Below are positions 42,621 to 50,463 of a stretch of DNA of 64,000 nt, piece after piece. Position numbers and translations under genes: made by a program. The number at the start of each line of letters is the position of its first letter. The first letter of the stretch is position 1. The DNA lies in assembly GCA_964537555.1 (NCBI GenBank), contig CAZIAD010000016.1:1-64000 (forward strand), written 5' to 3'. Source of the stretch: CAYRWR01 sp964537555. GTDB lineage: Bacteria; Spirochaetota; Brevinematia; Brevinematales; CAYRWR01. Under the pieces are notes generated by a model. It saw only the letters and a program-made list of their open reading frames with translations, ran no database searches and had not been told where the DNA came from.

Positions 42621-45600
42621 ATGTCAGATTTTGTCCATCTTCACCTTCACTCGCATTATTCCATCCTGGATGGTGTTTCCCAGATCCCTGATATATTCAA
42701 AAAAGCTCATGACTACGGCCAGAGGGCAGTGGCGCTGACTGATCATGGAAATATGTTTGGTACCATGGAGTTTTTTCACGCATCTCAAAAAAAGGACGCC
42801 GAAGGAAATCCCCTGGGAGTCAAACCCCTGTTCGGCTGTGAGCTCTACCTGGACCCTATCAGCCGTTTTCATAAGGAAAAAAAGCGACATAAACTCTACC
42901 ATCTGGTCCTGCTGGCGCAGAATATGACGGGTTACCGCAACCTCCTCAAGCTCAGCTCCATAGCCTATACCGAAGGCTTCCGTTATAAGCCCCGTATTGA
43001 CCATGACCTGCTCCAGGAATATTCTGAAGGGCTGATCGCCTCTTCAGCCTGCTTATCCGGCGAGATATCTCATCTTATAATAGAAGAAAAAGAGCAGGAA
43101 CTGAGGCAGGCCCTGGATTTTTACATCGATACCTTTGGCAAAGATCGCTTTTACCTGGAGATACAGGATCACGGGCTGCCCGAGCAGAAAATAGTATCCC
43201 GCAGGATGATAGAGCTGTCCCGGGAGACCGGCCTGGACCTGGTAGCCTCTAATGACGTGCATTATATCAATCAGGAAGATGCCAGACTCCAGGAGATCAT
43301 GTTTGCTACCCGGGATAAGCGTACCCTTTCCGACCCTAACCGCTTTCGCTATGATACAGACCAGTTTTACTTTAAATCTACCCAGGAGATGGAGACCCTG
43401 TTTTCGGGAGTGCCCCAGGCCCTGTCCAATACCGTGAAGATCGCTGAGATGATAGACTGTGAGCTGGAATTTGAGATGCATCTGCCCCAGTATAAGCTGC
43501 CTCCCCAGGAGACTGCCCCCTCCTACCTGGCCAGTCTCTGCCGAAAAGGCATGCAGGAAAAATTCGAATCAGAGACCCCTCCCGAGTATGATGAACGCCT
43601 GGAGCTCGAGCTAAAGATGATCGAGCAGATGGGGTTTTCCAACTACTTCCTGGTAGTATATGACTTTGTCAATTACGCCCGCCGTAAAGGTATACTGGTG
43701 GGGCCCGGCCGTGGATCGGCAGCCGGGGCTATGGTAGCCTACTCCCTGGGTATCACTAATATCGACCCCATCCGCTACGGACTGCTGTTTGAGCGATTCC
43801 TGAACCCGGAACGTGTGTCCATGCCCGATATCGATATCGACTTCCAGGATGACCGCCGGGATGAAGTCAAGGAATACATACGCTCCCATTACGGCTACGA
43901 CCGTACTGCTGACGTGATCACCTTTGGTATTGCCAAGTCCAGGGCTGCTCTCAAGGACGTAGGCCGGGCCATGGAGATCCCTCTGGACTTTGTCAACCGT
44001 ATGACCAAACTCATAGATAACCGTATGGCCAATAAAGCCCTCACGGAACTGATAGAAGAGGTACCCGAGCTAAAGCAGATTCAGACCCGGGGTACCAATC
44101 AGGAAAAGGAATGGCTGAACTTCAGCTGCCGCCTGGATGGTACTATCCGTAATCTGGGAACCCACGCCTCGGCCCTTATCATTTCCCAGGACATCCTCAC
44201 TGATGTAGTGCCCCTCTATCTGGATAAACGCTCCAATGTGATCTCCACCCAGTATGACGGCCACTATCTGGAGGAAAACGGACTGCTAAAGATGGATATC
44301 CTGGGATTATCCACCCTCACCCTGATCCGGGACTGCCTGGACAGAATACAGCACAACCATCATGTGCAGATAGACATGGACAGGATCCCTATAGACGACC
44401 AGAAGGTGTTCCAGACCCTGAGCCGGGGAGAGACCATGGGAGTCTTCCAGTTTGAAAGCCCCGGTATGACCGAGTACCTGAAGCAGCTCAAGCCTAACTC
44501 AATAGATGACCTCATCGCCATGAATGCATTGTACCGCCCGGGCCCAATGGACAATATCCCCAGCTACATCGCCCGTAAGCAGGGCCGTGAAAAAGTAGAC
44601 ACCTTTCATGAAAAGCTGGCCGGCATCCTCAGCCCTACCTACGGGGTCATAGTGTACCAGGAGCAGGTCATGCAGATCGCGCAGGTCCTGGCCGGGTTCT
44701 CCCTGGGAAAAGCGGATATCCTGCGCCGTGCCATGGCCAAGAAAAAGATCAAAGAGCTGGATAAGATGCGCCCCGAATGGGTGCAGGGAGCCATAGACCG
44801 CGGCTTTAAAAAGGAACTGGCTGAGCATATCTTCGAACTGCTCATCCCCTTCTCCAACTACGCTTTTAACAAATCCCACTCCGCGGCCTACTCGGTAGTA
44901 GCCTACCAGACGGCCTGGCTCAAGACATATTATTACAAAGAGTTTATGGCAGCCCTGCTCAGCCTGAACATGGGCAGCTCAGATGATGTACGCATGTACT
45001 GTATGGCATTCCGGGCCAAGCATAAAGAGATCCTCCCCCCTCATATCAACCACAGCTACTGGGACTTTGTCACCGAAGGGGAAGACATCCGCTTCGGGCT
45101 GGGTGCCATCAAAGGTATGGGCGAGACTTTTGTGGACTGCCTGGTACATGAACGGGAGATCGGGGGTGCATTCAAGGATTTTGAGGAAATGATCGAGCGT
45201 CTCATCAAGTATGAGGACTTTAAGAAATCCGCTATAGAAATACTGATCAAGGCAGGAGCCCTGGACCAGTTTTACCCTGAAGAAAAGTGCATGCAGGAAA
45301 AGTCCATCCTCCAGGCTAATCTGGATGCCTATATCGATCACACCCAGTCCTCCAAAAAAGAACAGGCCAAGGGGCAGCTCAGCCTGTTTGGAGACATGGG
45401 GCAGGATGACTTCTCCATGCATATCAACCGGACCATCCCTCCCCTCAGCCTGGAACAGGAGTTCAAGTGGGAAGTCTCGGTATTCGGATTTTACCTTTCC
45501 GGCAAAGTATTCCAGCATTATGAAAAGATGGTAGGGCGGATCACCACCTACTCCGACAGCCTGCTGACCCAGGTCCTGCCCGGTACGGGCATCATCACCT

Positions 45601-46091
45601 GGGGATTTATCTCCGGACTCATGATCAAGAATCCCGAGTCCAGCCGGGCCTGGGCCAGCTTTACCCTGGATACCGGGGCGGACTCTATACGGCTCTTTTT
45701 ATTTTCCGAGAAGTTTAAGAAGTTCCAGATCCGGCTCCAGAACGACAGCTTTGTGATGGTAAAGCTGGTCACCACCATGAGCGACAAGGGCGCCCGCTAC
45801 GAGGTCTCGGACATCCAGATCATCGAGGCAGCCCGCTCCCAGAAGTTTACCGAGCTCCACATATTTATCGAGCAGCTGGATAATGCCGAGGCCTTTAAGG
45901 CCGAAATGGAGAGTTTCCGGGCCCTGGCCCTGCAGCACAGCCCCGGACAGGCCCGCCTGGTGTTCCACACCCTACAGAACGGCGACCCCATCACCATACA
46001 GGGCAGCGACCGCTACCGGGTCCGCATCAGCAATGAGCTCCTACAGTCCATCTACGGCATGGAGCATGTACGGTCGTATTGGGTTTATTGA
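42621..46091 (+). CDS. dnaE: DNA polymerase III alpha subunit
   Basis: This 1156-residue replicative polymerase starts with a PHP domain (FVHLHLHSHYSILDG, TDHGNMFGTMEFF, SNDVHYI). The family-C polymerase core carries VGPGRGSAAGAMVAY and the catalytic PDIDIDFQDDRRDEV (about residue 396), and FAFNKSHSAAYSVVAYQTA-type segments mark the fingers. C-terminally there are a helix-hairpin-helix part (FGLGAIKGMGE) and an OB fold (about 990-1080). The length fits DnaE1. Codon choice is clearly G+C-richer than in neighbouring genes, especially near the 3' end. No terminator is seen behind it. Confidence 0.98.
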   Translation: MSDFVHLHLHSHYSILDGVSQIPDIFKKAHDYGQRAVALTDHGNMFGTMEFFHASQKKDAEGNPLGVKPLFGCELYLDPISRFHKEKKRHKLYHLVLLAQNMTGYRNLLKLSSIAYTEGFRYKPRIDHDLLQEYSEGLIASSACLSGEISHLIIEEKEQELRQALDFYIDTFGKDRFYLEIQDHGLPEQKIVSRRMIELSRETGLDLVASNDVHYINQEDARLQEIMFATRDKRTLSDPNRFRYDTDQFYFKSTQEMETLFSGVPQALSNTVKIAEMIDCELEFEMHLPQYKLPPQETAPSYLASLCRKGMQEKFESETPPEYDERLELELKMIEQMGFSNYFLVVYDFVNYARRKGILVGPGRGSAAGAMVAYSLGITNIDPIRYGLLFERFLNPERVSMPDIDIDFQDDRRDEVKEYIRSHYGYDRTADVITFGIAKSRAALKDVGRAMEIPLDFVNRMTKLIDNRMANKALTELIEEVPELKQIQTRGTNQEKEWLNFSCRLDGTIRNLGTHASALIISQDILTDVVPLYLDKRSNVISTQYDGHYLEENGLLKMDILGLSTLTLIRDCLDRIQHNHHVQIDMDRIPIDDQKVFQTLSRGETMGVFQFESPGMTEYLKQLKPNSIDDLIAMNALYRPGPMDNIPSYIARKQGREKVDTFHEKLAGILSPTYGVIVYQEQVMQIAQVLAGFSLGKADILRRAMAKKKIKELDKMRPEWVQGAIDRGFKKELAEHIFELLIPFSNYAFNKSHSAAYSVVAYQTAWLKTYYYKEFMAALLSLNMGSSDDVRMYCMAFRAKHKEILPPHINHSYWDFVTEGEDIRFGLGAIKGMGETFVDCLVHEREIGGAFKDFEEMIERLIKYEDFKKSAIEILIKAGALDQFYPEEKCMQEKSILQANLDAYIDHTQSSKKEQAKGQLSLFGDMGQDDFSMHINRTIPPLSLEQEFKWEVSVFGFYLSGKVFQHYEKMVGRITTYSDSLLTQVLPGTGIITWGFISGLMIKNPESSRAWASFTLDTGADSIRLFLFSEKFKKFQIRLQNDSFVMVKLVTTMSDKGARYEVSDIQIIEAARSQKFTELHIFIEQLDNAEAFKAEMESFRALALQHSPGQARLVFHTLQNGDPITIQGSDRYRVRISNELLQSIYGMEHVRSYWVY

Positions 46092-46614
46092 GTCGATAGT
46101 CAATAGTGGATATATTCTTTTAATTCCGAGCCCTCATCCTCAAACATACAGAATACCTTTAACTAAACCAGGCTCCACTGCGCCGCCGAAGGCTGCCTGC
46201 TATTCTCCGCTATATGCGCCCCACTCTACACCCCAGAAGGGCTGACCTACCCCAACCTACACCCCTCCGCCAGGACATTCAGCCCGCCCGGCATATAGCC
46301 TGCTACACCACAGCAGCCATTTCGCGGTGGGTGGCCCTATAGTCACACCGACCAGAAAGGCCCTTCTTTTGGAGCTTTTCTTGGGCCCTGCAAGAAAAGC
46401 GGAAAGCCCTCCGGCTGGCGCCGGGCCAGGCATTCCCGTGGCTGCCCCTGCCCTGACTCCCACCGTCAGGTGCACACCGGGCTATTCCCGCCTGCTGACG
46501 CATCCGGGAAGCCCTGGACTCATGTAGGATACAGAAAAAGGCATATGCATCATCTGATAAGGACCATAAGCCTACATCCCCCTAAAAATAAAAAAATATT
46601 TTTAGTAAAAACAC
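46092..46614. other. GC-rich, gene-free stretch downstream of dnaE
   Basis: About 520 bases with strong C/G richness, unlike the AT-rich intergenic DNA elsewhere. Open frames occur on both strands but overlap one another, lack ribosome sites and look like by-products of few AT-rich stops. Short reused words (GGCCC, GCCGGG, CAGCAG) and one perfect hairpin are present. It could be a decayed gene or a dispersed intergenic repeat. Confidence 0.6.
46374..46400. repeat. Perfect 9-bp inverted repeat
   Basis: GCTTTTCTT (46374-46382) and AAGAAAAGC (46392-46400) surround GGGCCCTGC. It lies in the GC-rich stretch after dnaE; no T run follows on either strand, so it is not a simple terminator. Confidence 0.6.
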
Positions 46615-46642
46615 TAAAGGTTCCAGCTATAGCAGACGATAA
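46615..46642 (+). promoter_or_regulatory. Sigma-28-type promoter candidate for the first flaB
   Basis: TAAA (46615-46618), a 16-base spacer, then GACGATAA (46635-46642), against TAAA-N15-GCCGATAA. The spacer is one longer and one base differs. Initiation near 46650 gives a leader of about 155 bases. Confidence 0.5.
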
Positions 46643-46750
46643 TTATGTTGAGAGTAATTTGTTTGTTTTCCCGGCTCGGGATAGAGGGTCTTTCCTCTAT
46701 TATAATTATCGGCCTTGTAGGAAAACGCTTTAGCTTTTTTAAAAGAAAAA

Positions 46751-46800
46751 TTCCGGCAAGGATGCTGGAAATTCGTTTTAAGATCATAGATCAAGGAGGA
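46751..46800 (+). promoter_or_regulatory. CsrA-type two-site leader of the first flaB
   Basis: TTCCGGC-AAGGAT-GCTGGAA (46751-46770) is a seven-pair hairpin presenting GGA in a hexaloop; CAAGGATG matches the CsrA consensus core ACARGGAUGU closely. A second GGA lies in the ribosome site AAGGAGGA (46793-46800), about 35 bases downstream. Bacillus hag has the same paired layout. A separate hairpin ATAGAGG-N6-CCTCTAT is at 46681-46700. Confidence 0.6.
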
Positions 46801-46805
46801 TTATT

Positions 46806-47666
46806 ATGATCATTAATCACAACATCAGTTCGATTTATGCGAACCGTCAGTTGAAGATCGATGGTGAGAAGGTAGACAACAGTATTGCTAAACTGTCTTC
46901 CGGTATGCGTATTAACAAAGCAGGCGACGATGCTTCCGGTCTGGCTGTATCTGAAAAGATGCGTTCACAGATCCGTGGCTTATGGCGTGCGGTTAAGAAC
47001 ACCGAAGATGCTGTTTCTTTCATCCAAACTACTGAAGGTTACCTGCAGGAAACACAGGATGTATTACAGAGAGTCAGAGAACTGGCTGTACAGTCATCCA
47101 ATGGTATCTATTCTGCTGAAGACCGTATGATGATCCAGGTCGAAGTATCTCAGCTCGTGGCTGAAGTAGACCGTATTGCTTCTCATGCTCAGTTTAATGG
47201 AATGAACATGCTGACCGGACGTTTTGCTCAGGCTAGCGGCGGTGAGACTGCTACTTCCAGTATGTGGTTCCACGTAGGTGCTAACATGGACCAGAGACTC
47301 CGTTCTTATGTAAACACCATGACTACTGAAGGACTGGGAATCAAGGATATCGCTTCCAAAGAGATCATCAGTATTTCCACACCTGAAAAATCCAATATGG
47401 CGATTGGTATCATCGACCAGGCGTTGATGAAAGTGTCAAAACAGCGTGCAGACCTCGGTGCTTATCAGAACCGTCTGATGCATACTGCTAAGTCTCTCAT
47501 GGTAGGAGCTGAAAACCTCCAGGCTGCTGAAAGCCGCATCAGAGACACTGACATGGCTCGGGAAATGTCTGAGTTCGTAAAAGACCAGATCCTGACCCAG
47601 GCCGCTACTTCTATGCTGGCTCAGGCTAACCAGAAGCCTCAGTTGATGCTTCAGTTACTCCGGTAA
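46806..47666 (+). CDS. flaB: Periplasmic flagellin FlaB (copy 1)
   Basis: This 286-residue protein begins MIINHNISSIYANRQLKI, the spirochaete FlaB start, with the conserved ASGLAVSEKMRSQIRGL coil and the C-terminal coil LQAAESRIRDTDMAREM to SMLAQANQKPQLMLQLLR. FlaB forms the core of the periplasmic filament; no signal peptide is present because export is by the flagellar type III system. The central domain is short, as usual in FlaB. It differs from copy 2 mainly in residues 17-25, 60-75 and 170-235. Confidence 0.97.
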   Translation: MIINHNISSIYANRQLKIDGEKVDNSIAKLSSGMRINKAGDDASGLAVSEKMRSQIRGLWRAVKNTEDAVSFIQTTEGYLQETQDVLQRVRELAVQSSNGIYSAEDRMMIQVEVSQLVAEVDRIASHAQFNGMNMLTGRFAQASGGETATSSMWFHVGANMDQRLRSYVNTMTTEGLGIKDIASKEIISISTPEKSNMAIGIIDQALMKVSKQRADLGAYQNRLMHTAKSLMVGAENLQAAESRIRDTDMAREMSEFVKDQILTQAATSMLAQANQKPQLMLQLLR

Positions 47667-47710
47667 TCTGGGTTGGGATAGGCAAAGCAATAAATCAGTG
47701 ATAAGTGGGA

Positions 47711-47741
47711 ACCCGGCGTAAGCCGGGATTTCCCCGTTTTT
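47711..47741 (+). terminator. Hairpin after flaB copy 1, possible weak terminator
   Basis: CCCGGC-GTAA-GCCGGG (47712-47727) is a perfect six-pair stem, followed by ATTTCCCCG and then five T. The T run is displaced, so read-through into the second flaB is likely. Confidence 0.5.
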
Positions 47742-47742
47742 A

Positions 47743-47849
47743 TGGTAATAGGAATCGATCATAACTCCTCCGAACTCCGCATCTTTCGGTGCGGTGCTTA
47801 GGGACCCTGGCAGTCACAAGGACGTGAATTACCACAAGGAGGGTAGGAT
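47743..47849 (+). promoter_or_regulatory. Structured leader of the second flaB with CsrA-type sites
   Basis: TGGTAAT (47743-47749) can pair with ATTACCA (47828-47834), closing a multibranch fold. Inside are CCGCA-N8-TGCGG (near 47777-47794) and TCAC-AAGGAC-GTGA (47814-47827), whose hexaloop shows GGA within CACAAGGACGUG, close to the CsrA consensus. The ribosome site CACAAGGAGGG (47835-47843) is the second GGA site. CTCCTCC (47765-47771) could pair with it as an anti-Shine-Dalgarno. Confidence 0.55.
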
Positions 47850-48731
47850 ATGATCATTAATCACAACATCAGTTCCATTTATGCCAACCGTCAGCTCAAG
47901 ATGACTAATAATAATCTTGATGGCGACATCGCGAAGCTTTCATCCGGTGAACGGATCAATAAAGCAGGGGATGACGCTTCCGGTCTGGCAGTATCAGAAA
48001 AGATGCGGACACAGGTTAAAGGATTGCACCAGGCGATGCGGAATACTGAAGACGCCATTTCCTTCCTGCAAACTACGGAAGGATTTTTGAATCAGACTAC
48101 AGAGATTCTGCAGAGAATGAGAGAACTCTCAGTACAGGCCGGAAACGGCGTGTACAGTGACGAAGACCGCCAGCTGATCAATGTGGAAATGGGCCAGTTG
48201 ATCAGCGAGATCGACCGGATCGCCAGCCACGCTCAGTTTAACGGAATGAATCTGTTGACCGGGCGCTTTATGGAGCCAGATCCCAACAAAACAACTTCAG
48301 CACCCGTAAGTTCTGAAGATGCGGGATTGAAATTCCACATTGGTGCCAACATGGACCAGAGAGTACAGGTATTCGTAGGTGATATGAGTGCCAAAGCTCT
48401 GGGACTAATGTCTGAAGACGGAAACAAACTCATTAGTGCCAGCAACATGGACACCGCAAACCGCGCTATTGGAATGATCGACAAAGCTTTAAGCGATGTC
48501 ATCCAGCAGCGCACTGACCTGGGAGCCTATCAGAACCGTTTTGAAAAGCTGTACAAAGGATTGTACGTGGCTTATGAAAACATTCAGGCTGCAGAGAGCC
48601 GTATCAGAGATACTGACATGGCAGTACAGATGAGCGAATACGTAAAGAACCAGATACTGGCACAGACCAACACTTCAATGTTAGCTCAGGCAAATTTAAA
48701 GCCCCAGCTAGTGCTGAGGCTTCTCGGTTAG
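47850..48731 (+). CDS. flaB: Periplasmic flagellin FlaB (copy 2)
   Basis: This 293-residue protein shares the same N- and C-terminal coils (MIINHNISSIYANRQLKM; AAESRIRDTDMAVQM to LKPQLVLRLLG). It has a longer centre with a Pro/Ser/Thr-rich segment (MEPDPNKTTSAPVSSED, about residues 138-154). Spirochaetes often carry several FlaB isoforms that build different parts of the filament. It has AGGAGGG seven bases upstream and is followed by a strong terminator. Confidence 0.97.
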   Translation: MIINHNISSIYANRQLKMTNNNLDGDIAKLSSGERINKAGDDASGLAVSEKMRTQVKGLHQAMRNTEDAISFLQTTEGFLNQTTEILQRMRELSVQAGNGVYSDEDRQLINVEMGQLISEIDRIASHAQFNGMNLLTGRFMEPDPNKTTSAPVSSEDAGLKFHIGANMDQRVQVFVGDMSAKALGLMSEDGNKLISASNMDTANRAIGMIDKALSDVIQQRTDLGAYQNRFEKLYKGLYVAYENIQAAESRIRDTDMAVQMSEYVKNQILAQTNTSMLAQANLKPQLVLRLLG

Positions 48732-48874
48732 GGATAGGCATTATCCTCTAACTGAAATTGGAAAAAAGGCAAACTTAACAGTAAAATGACTGTCGGGGTC
48801 CCTAACTTTTTTTATTAACTGTTAAATAAAATATCGACATAATGGAACATTGCTTTAGCTTTTCTTAAAAAAAA

Positions 48875-48902
48875 ATCCCGCTTATTTTAAGCGGGATTTT
48901 TT
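48875..48902. terminator. Bidirectional rho-independent terminator between flaB and the SDR gene
   Basis: ATCCCGCTTA-TTT-TAAGCGGGAT, a perfect 10-bp stem with A run before and T run after. It serves flaB copy 2 (+) and the ileS-lspA-SDR run (-). Confidence 0.93.
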
Positions 48903-48922
48903 AATTGCGGTTGCTGTTTTGA

Positions 48923-49918
48923 CTATAACCATTTATTTTTTTTGTACCACTCATAAGTATTTTTAATGCCTGTCTGGACTGAAATGGAAGGGTAAAAATC
49001 CAGCTCCTGTTTTGCTTTTTGATTACTGCATATCCAGAAATACTCCAATCCTTCCCTGATTTTTGTCGAACTAAAGAACTCCGGCTTGTGAGTAAGCCTC
49101 ATCTTAATATCATTACACCAGCCTGAGAAACGGGCCAGAAAACAGGGCAGATGAAGAGTTACAGCTTTCTTATTTATTGCCTTTTCTATCATAGTTGTAA
49201 TCCCGATCCAGTCATATACACCTTCTCCACTCAAATAATAGGTCTGCCCTACACTGTGGGGTGATTCTCCGGCCAGTATCAATCCTTCTACCAGGTCATC
49301 AACATGAATCATATTCATAGACTGATCTCCCTTTCCAAAGACCGGCTTGATCCTGAATCGTTCTATAAGCTTAAAATAGCGGAAAAATTCTTTATCCCCG
49401 GGACCATAGACAGATACCGGACGGACGATAGTAATAGGGATAATATCCATAAAATGAGATGCCCTAAGCTCCCCTTCCCTTTTGGATCGTCCATACAGGC
49501 TTACCGGCGCTGTAGCATCCTGTTCCAGGATAGGATCGTGTAGTGAAAGAGCGGGGCGGCCTGATGCAATACTACTGACCAGCAAAAAGCGTTTTAACTT
49601 CGGATTATTTCGCTGTACAGCATCCAGAATATGTTTCACTCCACCCGCATTGGTTTTTAAGAATGTAGGCAGATTTATCGCTTTAACCAGACCAGCCAGA
49701 TGAAATATGTAATCTACTCCAGTGACAGCCTGTGCCAAAGCCTCCTGATCATCCAGATCACCATATACATATTCCAGATCCAGGCCCTGCAGCGAAGTCA
49801 GCACAGATGTCTTTCGGACCAGGCATCTCACGGTATTCCCTTGCTGGACCAGGGAGTGGACCAGTACCGTTCCAATAAAACCATTGGCACCGGTAACCAG
49901 GATCTTCTGTCCGGTCAT
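48923..49918 (-). CDS. NAD-dependent epimerase/dehydratase (extended SDR)
   Basis: This 331-residue protein has the cofactor motif VTGANGFIGTVL (about residues 8-19), the catalytic Ser in VSSIASG and YGRSK (Y-x3-K, about 142-146), and ends in a C-terminal substrate domain with IRPVSVYGPGD-type sequence (IVRPVSVYGPGD). It may act on a sugar nucleotide or a steroid/isoprenoid-like ketone; the substrate cannot be read. ATGA overlap with lspA upstream. Confidence 0.88.
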   Translation of the reverse strand: MTGQKILVTGANGFIGTVLVHSLVQQGNTVRCLVRKTSVLTSLQGLDLEYVYGDLDDQEALAQAVTGVDYIFHLAGLVKAINLPTFLKTNAGGVKHILDAVQRNNPKLKRFLLVSSIASGRPALSLHDPILEQDATAPVSLYGRSKREGELRASHFMDIIPITIVRPVSVYGPGDKEFFRYFKLIERFRIKPVFGKGDQSMNMIHVDDLVEGLILAGESPHSVGQTYYLSGEGVYDWIGITTMIEKAINKKAVTLHLPCFLARFSGWCNDIKMRLTHKPEFFSSTKIREGLEYFWICSNQKAKQELDFYPSISVQTGIKNTYEWYKKNKWL

Positions 49919-50454
49919 TAATCTTCCATGGCTGGTTTTTCGGTCCCGGGCTTTTTCTTTTCATAGAAAAACATAAGCACTGCCAGGAAGATGCTCCCCA
50001 CTACTACAAAGGAGTCAGCCACATTAAAGGTGTACCAGCGGACGGTACCAAGTCCTACATCCAGAAAGTCAGTGACCCGTCCAAATACCGCCCGGTCAAT
50101 GATATTACCCAGTGCTCCACCCATGATAAACGCGAGGCAAAGCCGGGCTAAAGACTGGGGACGCCCGTCTTTGATAAACTGATTTACTTTCAGGAAAAAG
50201 AATACGACAGCGGACAAGCCCAGAGTAGCCAGGATGATAAGAACCACCGGGCTGGCCCCCCCTTCCCCTTTATTAAACATACCAAAGGTGATGCCATAGT
50301 TATAGACCAGGGTAAATCTGAAGAAATCTCCCAGTACCGGTACAGGCTTGTGCAGGATTAGATTCTGACGTATCAGATATTTGCTGAACAGATCCAGTCC
50401 CGTGATAGCAGCCGCTAATATTGGATATAATATATACTTGTTTCTGTCTTTCAT
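49918..50454 (-). CDS. lspA: Lipoprotein signal peptidase (signal peptidase II)
   Basis: This 178-residue membrane protein has four hydrophobic helices. The two catalytic Asp lie in GGALGNIIDRAVFG and YTFNVADSFVVVG, and the FTLVYNYGITFGMF segment corresponds to the family VYNxGxxF motif. It cleaves prolipoproteins such as MltG and the CBM21 protein in this window. The C-terminal tail is long and charged. It follows ileS by 9 bases, a common pairing. Confidence 0.93.
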   Translation of the reverse strand: MKDRNKYILYPILAAAITGLDLFSKYLIRQNLILHKPVPVLGDFFRFTLVYNYGITFGMFNKGEGGASPVVLIILATLGLSAVVFFFLKVNQFIKDGRPQSLARLCLAFIMGGALGNIIDRAVFGRVTDFLDVGLGTVRWYTFNVADSFVVVGSIFLAVLMFFYEKKKPGTEKPAMED

Positions 50455-50463
50455 GTTTTTTCC

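Noticed and set aside
46145..46527. Protein-coding genes in the GC-rich stretch after dnaE
   Set aside because: Frames on both strands overlap, lack ribosome sites and have low-complexity compositions typical of GC-rich non-coding DNA.
47667..47690. Sigma-54 promoter after flaB copy 1
   Set aside because: GG-N10-GC spacing occurs, but the -12 box and most other positions do not match.
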